From NCBI GenBank assembly GCA_034509755.1, contig CM067552.1, forward strand, positions 24,241,821 to 24,305,820: 64,000 bases of DNA. The letters run 5' to 3'. The stretch is from Anisodus tanguticus (Eukaryota; Streptophyta; Magnoliopsida; Solanales; Solanaceae). The position numbers and the translations under genes were made by a program. A model generated the notes under the pieces. It saw only the letters and a program-made list of their open reading frames with translations. It was not told where the DNA came from and did not search any database. Shown here in pieces: positions 36,081-48,620 of the stretch (position 1 is the first letter of the stretch; every line of letters starts with the position of its first letter).

Positions 36081-38887
36081 TGATATAACGACCCATTTGG
36101 TTGTTATGATATTCCCGCTCAATTTCTGGTTATAACTCTTCTCACGACATTCACCTATGACATTTCTAATATAAATCATTAGTCGAGTAATTCCCACGAA
36201 TGAAAAAGAAGACTATTCAAAATGAGAAATTCTGGAAATAGTCATCACCGCCTCAGTGAACTCATTTCCTCCCCAGCGTGAATCTGTCCACCCTGGTGCA
36301 AGGGTGATTTGTCGAGTAACTCCATCTCAGCGGACCTTTTCTTTTCCACAGCACATCCGCCCCAACGAAATCAAATCTGCAGTGGTGGAAACGCTGACAG
36401 TCAGGTGTATATAAATACTTAATAATAAGCACACTTTCCCAAATGGTATTTCTTGAGCTGGGGGCAGCCCTAATCAGTTTTCAGCATTCTTGACCTAAGT
36501 TTCCCCTATGAAAGGTAATCCATTCCTTCTTCTTGTTATGTTTCCTTAATGTTCTAGTAATTGGGGGTAAAAGCTTAAAAATGGAGAATAGTAGTAAGAA
36601 CTCTGAAAAATAGGGGGCATCTTGAGATGATGATTTTGTAATGGAATTGAATGCGTTAAGAATGATTTCATTAAAATAAGTTATAACGTGGACAAAAAAA
36701 ACTTGTTTTTTTATTAAATGGATTATATAGAACATTTTCTTAAATTAAGGAAGAACCTAGTGTTGTAAATTGAGATTTCTTTAGTACTATGCAATTGAAA
36801 GGCTAAATGATGTTGCTTTCCAAACTAACTTTGGATTATACCTAGTAATCACGTTTAAAGCTATTTGGAATGATAAAGTGTGGATTTTGACACGATGTGG
36901 CGGGATGGAGGTGTAGGTGTCTTATGTTGATTGAGGATTAAGTCATTGTGTGATTGTCTTGATTTTAATAGGTAGAACTTATGTGTTACATTATGTATGC
37001 TACTGGGAGTTCTAAGGAGTCAAACACGCGCGTTAAGGACCGACCGTTCATGGCTCCCACTCAGTGTTGAGGTAGACTACAATTTAGCTTTTAGAGACTG
37101 CGATAGAAATACATAATTAGCTATCAATATTGAGAGGTATTGGGCGTGTTTGTGGGTCCCACTCAACTGGTTGAGATGAATGCTTAAGTGGGTACCAGTG
37201 TTGAACTATGATGATGGATAGATTTGGGGAAACAAGCCTCGTATTATTTTCGACTGATGTTTATTTAGGCTTGTCGCTAGTGGGCTTGCCGCCATGTTTT
37301 TCTATTGTTATTACTCATCACACAAGCTATCGATATGATATCCTGATTTGACTTGGATTTGCCTATGTGTTGTTGAACTCTTGAAAGCATGTGTATATCA
37401 TCTTTATACTTGATTGCATCTCATTATATCATGATATCTTTCCTTGTATTGTCATTGCATACATACACTCATGGTTTTGTCACTTGATTTCAGAGTGGTA
37501 TGGATATGTTGTGGTCCAAGAGAAAAGAAAGGTAAGAGAAATATGATATTATGGCACTTGAGATGAGATTGATACGCGGGGAGCGAAGTTGCACTCTTGC
37601 AACAGGATTAAGACTCGACAGATGAGTCATGGGCTCTAGTCATATGTACGTATGGAATTCCAGCTAGCTAAAAGCGGTATATGGACTTTGCACATCCCAT
37701 ATGGGAGTACAAATCATAAGTAAACCTTGACGTACTATATACCAGATTTAGAAAGGTACCTTGCATATGCTTCGCATCTTCATCCCTTCATTTATATCAT
37801 ACCATTATTGTCAGACTGTGTTTGTGCTTGTATTTGGGTGATTGAAAATGTAGTTGGATTTCTAAATTGAAGGATTATACTTGTTACATGATTCTTGAGT
37901 TGATCATGATGTTTATATGATGGAATGAGTGGTGATTTCTTGTAGATTTGCTATATGGATTTGTTACTCGCTGTTAGTCTTGTTGCTCAAATGGGTAAAT
38001 GATGATATTTCTTAGTGGTGAATGTGTCTATTGATAGAGAGTCTAGTATATGAAAGGGTCTCTAGCTTGCTAATTGGTGATGGATTCGCTTAAGTATGAG
38101 ATTAGTGGTAATGATTGTAAACAACATGGTCTCAACCTATCGCTGATGAATAGGGGTCTGAGAAGTAGCAAGGTGAAGGATTGTTGTCCAATTTACTTGT
38201 AGTGTCAATCGTTACAATGAGTCAAGCTTGAAATTGGGTATTATTTGGTCTATGTATAAGTTTAGGGGACTTAGAAGACATGTTTCTTATAGGTGATTGA
38301 GGGTTCCTGGATGTACTAGTGAAAGTAACAATAGGACTTAAACAACTTAGTGCAACTATTGTTAATCTGTGATGAGAGTCTTAAGGGAGTAAATCTTGCA
38401 TGTTCATGAACTTCATGTGAGTATTGTGTCTTGGTACTTATATGAACCTTAACGTAGTCGGTACAACGTAGTAGAATTATTAGATTGCTAGTGATAAGTT
38501 ATGTAGAGTCAACTAGGTATTTATTTTTGATCATGTATTTCTGTCATTATTGGCCTATGATGTCTGTGGGAGTACGTTGTGTTCTTATGCTACACTTGCT
38601 GCATCTTTTCTGGATGCAGGTATTCGGTCTATCAGGTCACAGATTGGAGTGTATTTTTTGCATTCTGATGTTGTATCTTAGAGTCCTTGTATAAGTTAGA
38701 AATAGTTTTAGGGATGAAAGATTGTTTTACTGATTCATTGTTCTTATGAATGGAATTCTTTATGACTGTAACTTGTTTTTCTTCCGCATTTACTTTAATC
38801 CTTTTAAAAGCTATTTTGGGAAATTGGTTCGCCTATCGGGGGAATTGTGTAGGTGCCACCACGACGCTCGTGATTTGGGTCTTGACA
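36081..38887 (+). repeat. 3' LTR of element B
   Basis: 2.8 kb, TGATATAACGACCC... to ...CTCGTGATTTGGGTCTTGACA. It aligns with 29581-32473 but differs at many sites and has small deletions (for example around 38650, where about 90 bp near 32160-32250 are missing). The insertion is therefore old. Confidence 0.75.
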
Positions 38888-39127
38888 AACTGGCTTTTAC
38901 TGGGGAGGTCTATCTGTGTATCTACCTGAACCTGCAACATAAAATGTAGCACCCCCGATAAAAGGGATGTTAGTAAGAATAAAATGTACCAGTATGTAAG
39001 GCATGGATAATAATATGAAAGCATAAGTTGTAAGGCAAGGCATAGGAAGCAACCTGATAGTCTGATAACCTAAACTGCCAATCAGGGCGAATAACAAAAC
39101 TATGAACCCTTACTGAACCTCAGATGC

Positions 39128-39132
<5 letters not shown>

Positions 39133-39167
<35 letters not shown>
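39133..39167. repeat. (TA)n microsatellite
   Basis: 35 bp of uninterrupted TA dinucleotide inside the E2 LTR. The equivalent place in the sister LTR has only short ATATATA runs. Confidence 0.95.
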
Positions 39168-39169
<2 letters not shown>

Positions 39170-39605
39170 ATCGCCTACCGACTATAGCTCGGTGGTGTTC
39201 ATGTATACATAAATGTATCGCCCAATGGATTATACCTCGATAGTGTCCTTATATGTATGAATGTTTGTCGCCCAATCAGTGGTGTTTATCAATCAATGCA
39301 TATATGCCACATAATTATATCTCTGTTGTGTTTATAATATATATCATACTTCCTTGCCCTGTAGTTATAGCTCGAGGTGTTCATAACAGGTATATACTTT
39401 AGTAATAATAACACTTTTGGATCTTTTAACTCGTGAAACTCTTCCTTTTTACTTTAAAATGAAACTTGATCGACTCAATGAATAACTCTTCTGATTATGC
39501 TCTTTTTAGGAGGAACAAGAGTAATTATGAAACTAGAATAACAGCTGACAATTCAACTTAAATAAGATGTGATATCATGACATAAAAGTACTCCCGACAA
39601 GGGAC

Positions 39606-39620
39606 AAACAATTCAAGAAT
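39606..39620 (+). repeat. LINE target-site duplication, left copy
   Basis: AAACAATTCAAGAAT, identical to 46693-46707 across 15 bases. The flanks rejoin as E2 LTR sequence, so this marks the empty site. Confidence 0.95.
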
Positions 39621-39722
39621 AAAATTTTAGGCGAATGGGTGCAGAAATCTAGTCAGAAAAAGCTCTCTTCTCTCTCCTAATATTCCCATGCAAACCCTAA
39701 ACTAAACCCTACTTTCTTCAAC

Positions 39723-42078
39723 CATGGTCGCGCTAGCCACTAGTCAACCGTCTTCGACGGCTAGCCAGCCTCCCTCTACAAATGACATAACACACTACCC
39801 TCCCTCACCAACCCGCTATCTCATGCCTCTCAGCCAGTTCTCCCGAATCAAGCCACCGTTATCAAACCTCCTCCAAACTATTTCAAACGCTTTTTACTAG
39901 AATTTCCCCTACGTCTATCCCCATATGTGATCCCATACCTATCAATGATGTAATGTATGTAGCTGAAATCCCTGTGGTTAGATGGACATCTTCTGAAGTG
40001 TCTAGAATTGAGAAGATAGAGAACTTACAATAAGCTATCTTTGGTAAGTTTTCTTATGGTTGGCCTGAGTTGGATGAACTGAGAGACATTATGCCTCAAA
40101 AATGTGGTGCGAAGGGGAGATGACAATTTGGATATTTTAGGGATCGTCATGTACTAATAAGATGTACATTAATGGAAGATTTCATTATAATATCTTCTAA
40201 AAGTGCATACTGGTTGAAATCTAAAGATGGATACACTTATTAGATGAGGCCTCTAATATATGATTCTAATTTAAAGATTGATGAACAAACATCGATAGCA
40301 ATGGCTTGGATTTCTTTTCCTAATCTTATTCCAACATATTTTGTTAAGGAACCATTATTTACTTTAGCTTTTGCAGTTGGAAAACCCTTACAGCTTGACA
40401 TGGCCTCGATTAATAAAGTCAGACCTAATTGTGCAAGGGTTAAGGTTCAGTTGGATTTATTATCTAATCTCCCTAAGTTTGTGATGATAGAAATAGATGA
40501 TGAGAAAATTAAGGAGATTAATGTAGTGAGAGTGAAATCCAGTATGATCACTTACCAAAATATTAAATTGAATGCATGTTACAAGGCCATGCAAAGGAGG
40601 AGTGTAGGGTGCTACATCCTGAACTATGTGAGAACAAAAAGAAGAATCAAAGGAAGAGGAGAGCATGGCGATTCCAACTGATAATAAAACTAATAGGGGC
40701 AAGAAATATCATGGTAGGCAGAGAAGATATCATGGTGGAGATAACTAGTTCAGAGATATTTACCTAAGGTCTTAACTAATGGTATTGTGGTTACTTATCC
40801 TGGTAACAATGGTAAGGGAAAGAGGATAGGTGATGGTGGAAGTGGTGTTAACAAGAATGAGAAGGAAATAATGAGAGGAGATGGCATGTGTAAGGAGATC
40901 ATGGCCTCTACATAAGGAGTAGTAATTCAAAAAAAATTCAATGTGCTAGACAACATTACAGAGAAGAGAAAAATAGTGACTTGAATGGGGGTAATAATAC
41001 AGTTGCTGAGGCTGTTGGTTCCAAAGAAGTAGCTGATGCCAACAAGGAGATAGAAAAAAAGGGTGAACTGATAAGTTACAAGGTGAAAAAGTGGATACTA
41101 GAGAGCATAAATACATAGAGGAGGGCATGTTATGGTAAACACTACAGACTCACAAGAAAAAGAAGAGGATACTTGAAATGAGTTAAGTACAGATCCTGAG
41201 AAAAATGGGGAGTAACAAATAGAGGATACAAATTCAGTACAACTGATTTCTACTAATTAATGGGTTGACAGTACTTTTGTAGCCACTTAAAGAGAGGTTG
41301 TAATTGAAAAACATACCGAGATTTCTGCTTTGCAGGAAAGTGAAGTTCTAAAAGAAGGTGATACATTATCAATTGCATTATCTGAAGAGGAGAAGAAGAT
41401 TAAAGAGGGGAATATTGAAGTAGATCTTGAAGAAAATGTAACTGGGGAAAATAGAAAAAGCTTCACAGGAGGATGAAATGATTAGTGATAGTTTGATGGA
41501 GCTTCTGGATGATCAAAGAGAGACAAATGATGGTGAAAAGCAACATGTGATTCAATAGCAACAAAATCCTATTGTTGTTGATCATGTGGAACTATATATG
41601 TCACAAAATCAATGACAATTGGATAATATTATTACTGTGGTTAGTCATGTGGAGGCTGATACTTCTAAATATTAGCTGAGTGTGTCTATCAATGAGAAAG
41701 GTATTAGTTCTTTTCCACCTGAAATGGAGGTGGTGGTTGATAATTCAAGCATACAAGTGAGAAAGGACCAAGAGCAACAGGTTACTAGCCTTAGAAAATA
41801 GACTCCTTTACAAGAATTACATGATGTAATTTCACATAATATTGAAATTACTACAGGGGTGATCAATTTTCTTAAGAGTCTAGGGAAAAGGAAAATTCAA
41901 GGAGAATGTAGAGGAGCGGGATGATATAGATCAGGTATTGACTCATGTAGCAAAGGAAGCAAGCATTTCTCCAAAATTCATGCAGAAAGCGAATAGAAAG
42001 GCCAAAAAACAAAGTGTAACTGATTCTCATCCAACAAGAGTATTGCCAAAGAGAGCAAGTAAACTAATTTTTAAATGA
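39723..42078 (+). pseudogene. LINE ORF1, DUF4283 and CCHC knuckle, decayed
   Basis: An ATG at 39723 opens a Ser/Pro-rich start. From 39961 to 40681 one frame with three stops gives the DUF4283 domain (phrases SYGWPELDELRDIMPQKC, YWLKSKDGY, MAWISFPNLIPTYF and VGKPLQLDMAS in order). This is the typical ORF1p domain of plant L1 elements, thought to bind LINE RNA. A +1 shift leads to the zinc knuckle at about 40570-40625 (ECMLQGHAKEECRVLHPEL), whose first Cys has become a stop. The region 40700-42078 is low-complexity, Glu/Lys-rich and broken, as usual for the variable C-terminus. No function is expected. Confidence 0.85.
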
Positions 42079-42084
42079 TGATGA

Positions 42085-45000
42085 AGACATTTTTTGGAAT
42101 ATATGATCTGTGAACACACAACAGGCTTTTCACAGAGTTTGAATGCTGCACAAAAATCATAAATTTTCCATCATTGCTTTGATGAAACCTTTTCAACACT
42201 TTAGACACATTCAAAGATTTAGAAGAAGGCTGGGGATGATGTCTCATTATAATTTCAATGGTCAAATTTGGTATTTTGTGAATGATAATATAGACATAGA
42301 GGTATTGCAGGATACTGAGCAACATATAATAGTCAAGCTGTATATTCAAGATTGGGATAGATTAATGATGACTACCATGGTGTATGCAAAATGTGATTTT
42401 TTTGAAAGAATCAATCTATGGGATAGATTATATGGTCTTGCGCATAAAATTGATATGTCTTAGCTAGCAGGAGGAGACTTTAATGTTATTTTGAATGAGG
42501 ACGAGAAAATATGAGGTCTTCATGTGTTTCCAGCTGAATATGAAGACTTTGCTTTTTTCATTAATTCATGTGAATTGTTGGAAATTGGCTTTAAGGGTAG
42601 TTTATTTACATGGTGGAATGGTAGGGAAGGAGGCGATTGTATTTTTAAGAGAATATATAGGGTGCTTACAAATATCAATATGCAAGAATGATTTGGCCAA
42701 ATAGAGGTGGAGCTCTTTCAAGAACTGGCTTTGATCATGCCCTTTTGTTGCTTACTTGTGGTGATAACACACATCATGTAAGTAAACCTTTTAGGTTCTT
42801 GAATTTTTGGACGTAACATGAATCATTCTTGGAGGTTGTTGATCTTGAAGGAGATGATTACATAACCTTTAAGATGAAATTGAAGAGGGTGAAAACTACT
42901 TTATCAGTATGGAGTAAGGCAACTTTTGGGGATATTTTCAAGCAATTAACTATTAGAGAGGATATTGTGAGAATCAAAGAACAACTCTTTGAAGATGATC
43001 GTTCACCTATAAATAGGATGGCCATACAACAAGCACATGCAGAATTAAAGAAGTATGTTTATTATGAAAAGGAGTTTTAGGGATAGAAATCCCACATGAA
43101 TTGTTTAGCTAAGGGTGATAGAAATACAAATTCTTTCACAGCATTGTTATTATTAGGAGAAAAAGATTGTAGGTCAAAAGGATCCAAAAATAAGAAGGCT
43201 CTTGGATTGAAGATGATGCATTATTAGCAGAAGAAGAAATTAGATTTTATCATCAGCAGTTTACTCAAGAAGGTTCACCAACTGATTATTCAATTTTACA
43301 ACATATTCCTAGTATGGTTAATGAGGAGACTAATGAGAAACTTACAAGTATGCATACTTTCGAAGATCTTAAAACTACAATTTTTTATTTATCTGGGGAA
43401 AGTTCAGGTGGACCAGATGGTATGATTGGAAGCTTATATCAGGTGTGTTGGGATATTGTTGGGGATGACGAATACAATGTTGTTAAGGATTTGTTTGAAG
43501 GTCAGACTTTGCCTAAAGCCATAACACACACTTATCTAGTACTGTTGCTAAAGAAGAATATTATAGAGACTTTTGCAGATATGAGACCTATCAGTCTTAG
43601 TAACTTCATAAACAAGGTAATCTCAAGGGTGTTACAGGATAAACTTGAAGCAGTATTACCTTCTCTGATTTCTCCTAACCAGTCTGTATTTCTAAAGGGG
43701 AGATGCATTATTGAAAATGTTCTCTTAACATAGGAGATAGTGATTGATATTAGGTTAAGGGGAAAACAAGCTAATGTTGTGCTTAAACTAGATATGGGAA
43801 ATGCATATGATAGGGTCTCATGGATATTTATGGCAAAAACATTAAGGAAATGGGATTTGTAGAAGTTTTTGTAGATATGGTGTGGTGATTAATAGCAAAT
43901 AATTAATATTCTATTTTGCTGAATGGGAAGGCTTTTGGTTTTTTTCATTCTACAAGGGGTGTCAAGAAAGGAGATTCTCTTTCTCCTGCTTTATTCATTC
44001 TATCGTTGAAGTTCTATCTAGATCATGGAACTCTTTATTTGAGAACAATTATTTTAGGAGTTTTGGAATGCCAAAATGGAGTGCCAATTTGAATCATCTT
44101 GCATATGCAGATGATACAATTATATTTACATCTATTGAGCTTATCATGGGAGTCTTACAATATTATGAATCAATATTAGGTTAGTTGATTAATAAGGGCA
44201 AAAGTTCATTTTACATGCATATCAAAGTATCTAATGCACTGGTACAACAAGTGGAGGTTGTTACTGGCTTTTCAAGAGGTACTTTCCCATTTGCAAGGAA
44301 GAGGAAGTCTGATTACAATGGGCTGATAAAGAAGGTGAAGAATAAATTGCAAGAATGGAAATGAAGATTACTTTCTTTTGGAGGGAAACTTATGTTGATT
44401 AACAGTGTCTTGTTAAGTATGCCAATCCATTTACTTTAAGTTATTATGCCTCCAAAATGTGTCATTAATGAGTTACATAAAGTCTTGCAAGATTTTATTG
44501 GAATAATAGTGAAGAAGGTAGAAGGAGGCATTGATCCTCATGGTTGAATCTGTGTTTTCCTGGAGATGAAGGAGGATTAGGATTTAGATCATTATTTGAT
44601 GTTTCTAAAACCTTATGTGCTAAACTTTGGTGGAAATTCAGAACTACTAATACATTGTGGGCTAACTTTATGTGGATCAAATACTGCAAAAGGCATTATC
44701 TTCAGAATGTACAATAGAAAAGAGGATATCAGGTTTGGAAAATGATGTTGGAAGCTAGAGATGGTATAGAGCAGGAGATATGGTGGGAGCCAAGGAGTGG
44801 AACTACTAATGTCTGGATTGACAATTGGACAAAGTTGGGAGCTTTGTATCATATTGTTCCCGCAGATTATATGGTGGATGAGAGAATTCGGGATGTGAAA
44901 GAGCTTATGTTAAATGGAAGATGGGATCTACATAAATTTCAACAGTTGTTTCCTGATGATATTGCAGATTACATAAAACATGATTTGGAGTTGCAATAAT

Positions 45001-46045
45001 TAACAGAAGGATGGGATAAGCCATGGTGGATGATGATAGCTTCAGGAAAATTTACAATAGGTAGTGCATGGGAGTTTCTAAGAAGAAAATCACACATGAT
45101 GTATTTAAGAATATGCGGATTACAGGTTTGCCTTTCAAGATTTCATTATTCTTTTAGCAGTTATGGAAATTTAAAATACCAGTTAGAGAGGTTTTAAGAA
45201 GAATTGGGATAGAAACTGAAGCGATATGTTATTGCTGTAATGATAGGCAACATGAATGTGTGGATCATTTGTTTGTCGGTAGAGAAGTTTCCACAAAGGT
45301 TTGGAGATACTGCAATATTACTGTGGGAATTACAACACAGTTCTTATAGATGAGACAAGCTGTACAAGTTTGGTTGAATACTGAGTGTCCTTCCAAGTTC
45401 AAAATTGTCTTTAAAGATATACCAATTATTAAGATGTGGAAAATATGAAAATGGAGGAACAATGTCTTGCATGGAGGTAAGATGACTATTAATAAGGTGA
45501 TATATGAGATCAACATGACTATTTATCAAATGTGCATTCTCATATTTCCTTAGAAACACAACATTCCAAAACATCTCCCTCAGATAATGCAAATGTTTGA
45601 GGGATACAAGCCAAAATTGGTAAGCAAGGTAGTGAAATGGGAATTCCCAATGCCAGGTTGGTTCAAATGCAATTCTGATGGGGTATCTAGAGGAAATCCA
45701 AGTCCAAGTTTTGTAGCTTTTTGTATTAGAAATGAAGCAGGTGACTTGGTATATGCAGCAGCTAAAAGAATCAGTGAAGTATCAAATTTGGTAACTGAGG
45801 CAGTAACGTTAAATGAAGGGATGAAATATTGTATTTCTTACAATTTGTTTCCAGTATTATTGGAACCTAACTCCATGACACTGAAGATGATAATGACAGG
45901 AATTTGGGAGATGCCATGGAATATATCTATGATTATACAAAACATCACAAAGCTGAGGAGGGATAAGAAAGTGAGGGTGGAGCATGTTATAAGAGAAGGA
46001 AACAGACTGGAAAATGTTTTAACTAACTATGTTTTGATTTTGTAG
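42085..46045 (+). pseudogene. LINE ORF2: endonuclease, reverse transcriptase, RNase H
   Basis: Domains in order: AP-like endonuclease (42130-42830; GGDFNVILNEDEK with GDFN at 42473-42484); reverse transcriptase (43314-44330; DMGNAYDRVSW at 43791-43823 and the catalytic AYADD at 44101-44115, still intact); maturase-like and zinc-finger region (44340-45400; AICYCC...HECVDHLF); and an RNase H of plant L1 type (45587-46045; KCNSDGVSRGNPSPSF, TEA). In the RNase H, the first Asp (SDG) and the Glu (TEA) remain. The next acidic position reads LEPNS instead of the usual LE.DS, and the last is EN rather than AD. More than ten stops and several frameshifts separate the segments. Confidence 0.9.
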
Positions 46046-46692
46046 GTAATCTTCACTTTGACAGTTTTTATTCACTTCCTATTAGATCAAGGCAAATATT
46101 GAATACCGAGAAAGCTCACATTCCATACATGAGAATTAGACAGGCTAAGGATCATCAGATACATGGAGATTAGCAGCAGCAGCAGCAGAAGGTAAATGCA
46201 ACACCAATATATCCTGCAACATACTAGCCATGAGTATAGATACAATCTTAAATGAAAGCATTGTTGTATAGGTTACAATGCATGGTATTAGCATGTTCAC
46301 ATGCTTATTCTGTTGTAACAGATCCAAAAGTGTTTTCATTGAAGATAAAAGAAGGAAGATGGCAACAAAGATCAACTTTGGAACAAGGAGGCAGATACTG
46401 AACATGAAGAACTACTAGAAGAATTCTATTCCATCCTCGAAGCTTGAATTTAAATTCACTAGACTTTTGAGCCATAGCACTAGGTGAGAGCTTATAGGTT
46501 TGTAAGATGGTGTAAAGTCAAGGCCATAGGATTTATAGTATACAAGCTTGTATGCAACATTTAGGATCAGTTTCCACTTTCACCAATTACTTTAAACTGG
46601 TTATATATTTTTTCTTTTCATTACTGCTTGTACAGAACTATTTTCTTAATAAATCACTACCAAGAATTTTGTTTGGTAGTTTTGTTCAAAAT
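46046..46692 (+). other. LINE 3' untranslated region
   Basis: 650 bp from the ORF2 stop to the target duplication. It has an AGC-trinucleotide run (46172-46188) and AATAAA-like AATAAATC at 46650. It ends without a clear poly(A). Confidence 0.6.
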
Positions 46693-46707
46693 AAACAATT
46701 CAAGAAT
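46693..46707 (+). repeat. LINE target-site duplication, right copy
   Basis: AAACAATTCAAGAAT, identical to 39606-39620. Confidence 0.95.
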
Positions 46708-47760
46708 GGAATACGCTTTTCTTTTGGAGAACAATAAATAGTTCGGAATTCATGCTTTGAAGGAAGGGATAGTCATTACATACCTTTGTCATTTTAGCTA
46801 ACTCATCTCGCGAGTCCTTGTCCTCCCTACGAACGATAAGTTACATAGCACGAATAGTTTCAACAACTATAAGTCATTTATCTTAGACATTTCATCGAGA
46901 GCATCTAATACGCATTCAAAACCTCATGTCCTTCAACTATGGAAACCAACATCTAGTTACACAACTAGCTTCTTATAACCTTCTTCTTAATTTTAAGACA
47001 CCATAAAAAAATCCAACACTTCAATCCATAATCATGACTGCATATATATGTTGCTTAACATCAACACAAGACAATACTAAGCTCTTTCAAAGAGTGAGTT
47101 ACAACTTCTTGCCCAAAACAACTTACTACAACTTGTATAAACCTATCACAAGGAGAAGAAGGTAAAGCTTACCTAAAGGACCAAGTTCAACCTTTAATAC
47201 ATCTTAATAACCAGCAACCAAACCACGAACTCCAAACAAGAGAGAAGAGAAGTAGAGAACTAGTACTATGAACTTTCTAATGAAGGATTTGCTTTAACAA
47301 CTTTCGATTTTAACTTGATGGTCAAGGTACCTTTAGAGATATTTGTAAGTATATGAGGAGCTAGTATTATAAATGAAGTGAAATGAGGATTATATCAATC
47401 TAAGGCCCTTAAATAATTCTCCACCGCCTCATTATTCAGGGTCCGTGAATGATTTCACGGTGGCTACTGCCACCGTCGATTATAATCACGGCCTATGATT
47501 CCACCATGATTGGTGCTGACATTTTAAACAAGTTATTGATAAGGTTTCATGGTGGTGCCACCCATTTCACGGTCCGTGGGTTGTCTCAACTTCAACTTGC
47601 AAGGAAACACGCGTTCTTTGATTCGATTAACTTCTACATTTCCTGACACTTCCTTAAACGTGTTTTAAACCATCGCTATCCTTTTACAAGGGGTTGTACC
47701 TTCCCGTACAACATAGTGCCTTCAACAACACGATTCGACGTAAAACTACTGGGTATAACA
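46708..47760 (-). repeat. 5' LTR of E2, third segment
   Basis: Continues from the LINE to the LTR terminus (minus TGTTATACCCAGTAG) at 47760. It holds a CATTACATACC phrase matching 21870 and a CG-rich inverted-repeat cluster (47425-47590), and the last 170 bp match 23040-23204. Confidence 0.8.
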
Positions 47761-48620
47761 CCTAATAATAACCATATGATCCTCACATGAACTCCTATAA
47801 CTACACCAAACAAGCCTAAGCATGTAATTTGATAACACCTTTACTATATACTATAGCAATAATTTGATAACCAGAAGGTTCAAAACATACACGTTTCGAT
47901 AAGAAGGTGCATAATATGTCAATCTAAGGACTATACACTATCAAGGAAGCTAATTTAATGACACATAATTTAAGCCTAGCTTACATTACTTCCAACACTT
48001 ATTAAATTTAGTAAGGACAAGCCTATTTATTATTACCAATAAGAAAGAGTACCAACTATTCATATATTCTCCTTTCGTATATATTTTTGAAATTACCTAA
48101 GGTATCTTGATTCTTAGAATGCCCTTTGGCATTAGACTCTTTGAAAACTTTTGTAACTCTAATGACCTACTCTTTAAGACTAGATACTTATGACATCTTG
48201 CCTATAGGGCATTGTTATCTAATCTCTTTTGGTCAATCATAATCTCACTAGTTATAGCCAAAATAACATTACCTTCTCGACATAGTAAATATATATATAC
48301 ATATGTGTTACTCTCACATATGTGATTTCCCATGTGGTTTCTTTGAGAAGTTTATGACTACCTTCAACATATACTATCTTTTTTGCATAATTATTCTACC
48401 TTAAACCAAATATCTTAATATTCATTATACAATATAAGCATGTTCCTTGACTTCATGACTTACCTACAACATTACTATCACCCTTAAGAGGCAAGAATTT
48501 ATTTTAACTTAGTTCTAACACATCTCAACTCAACTCTTAAGAACACCATAAGAAACATAATATATGCTTAGCATTATCCCGCTTATTGAAACTCTAGAAT
48601 ACTACTTTAGACTCATGTAG
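47761..48620. other. Unassigned AT-rich segment
   Basis: 860 bp, no coding signal. Its first 160 bp resembles 8847-8990 (CCAAACAAGCCTA, TTTGATAACCAGAAGGTTCA). A 10-bp TATA run lies near 48290. It is probably internal sequence of an eroded gypsy element flanking the E2 insertion. Confidence 0.45.

Larger units (their letters stand above)
29581..38887 (+). mobile_element. Element B: plus-strand non-autonomous LTR retrotransposon
   Basis: Direct LTRs at 29581-32473 and 36081-38887 align over their length (for example GGTATTTCT.GAGCTGGGGG at 29936 and 36446, and CATTTCTAATATAAAT at 29662 and 36162). A primer site at about 32481 and a GAGGACGAACGTTT motif before 36081 give a plus orientation. The flanking five bases are AACCG (29576-29580) and AACTG (38888-38892), a target-site duplication with one C-to-T change. 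The 3.6-kb internal region has no sense-strand gag or pol. Instead it carries an antisense reading frame related to the putative plant transposon protein family. Mobilisation, when active, would have needed proteins from another element. Confidence 0.8.
38888..39620 (-). repeat. 5' LTR of E2, second segment
   Basis: Continues the LTR interrupted at 29580. The family landmark CCTGCAACATAAAATGTAGC, then GATGTTAGTAAGAAT and CAGTATGTAAGGCATGG (38925-39010), matches 21110-21190 of the 3' LTR. It ends in the first copy of the LINE target duplication. Confidence 0.75.
39621..46692 (+). mobile_element. L1-type LINE retrotransposon, 7.07 kb, inactive
   Basis: A complete plant L1-like element bounded by a perfect 15-bp target-site duplication. 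It contains a 5' untranslated region, ORF1 (nucleic-acid-binding, DUF4283 type), ORF2 (AP-like endonuclease, reverse transcriptase, zinc-finger region, RNase H) and a short 3' tail. It entered the 5' LTR of E2. Both ORFs have many stops and frameshifts. The 3' end before the duplication is TTTGTTCAAAAT, with no real poly(A), which suggests decay of the tail. The full 5' end is preserved, which is uncommon for old LINE copies. Confidence 0.92.
21031..47760 (-). mobile_element. E2: minus-strand Ty3/gypsy chromovirus, split by nested insertions
   Basis: 3' LTR about 21031-23204, internal region 23205-27867, and 5' LTR from 27868 to 47760 interrupted by element B (29581-38887) and a LINE (39621-46692). 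The two LTR ends match closely: 23040-23204 and 47590-47760 share CGTTCTTTGATT, ACTTCTACA, TTTTAAACCATC and TCCTTTTACAAGGG in order before the terminus. The primer site at 27850 and polypurine tract at 23205 give the minus orientation. The left end of the 3' LTR is truncated against the Ogre-type leader, so no target duplication can be checked. The five bases outside the 5' LTR are CCTAA (47761-47765). Confidence 0.8.

Noticed and set aside
39133..39167. (TA)n tract considered as a replication or recombination element
   Set aside because: A simple microsatellite inside an LTR. Nothing around it suggests a function.
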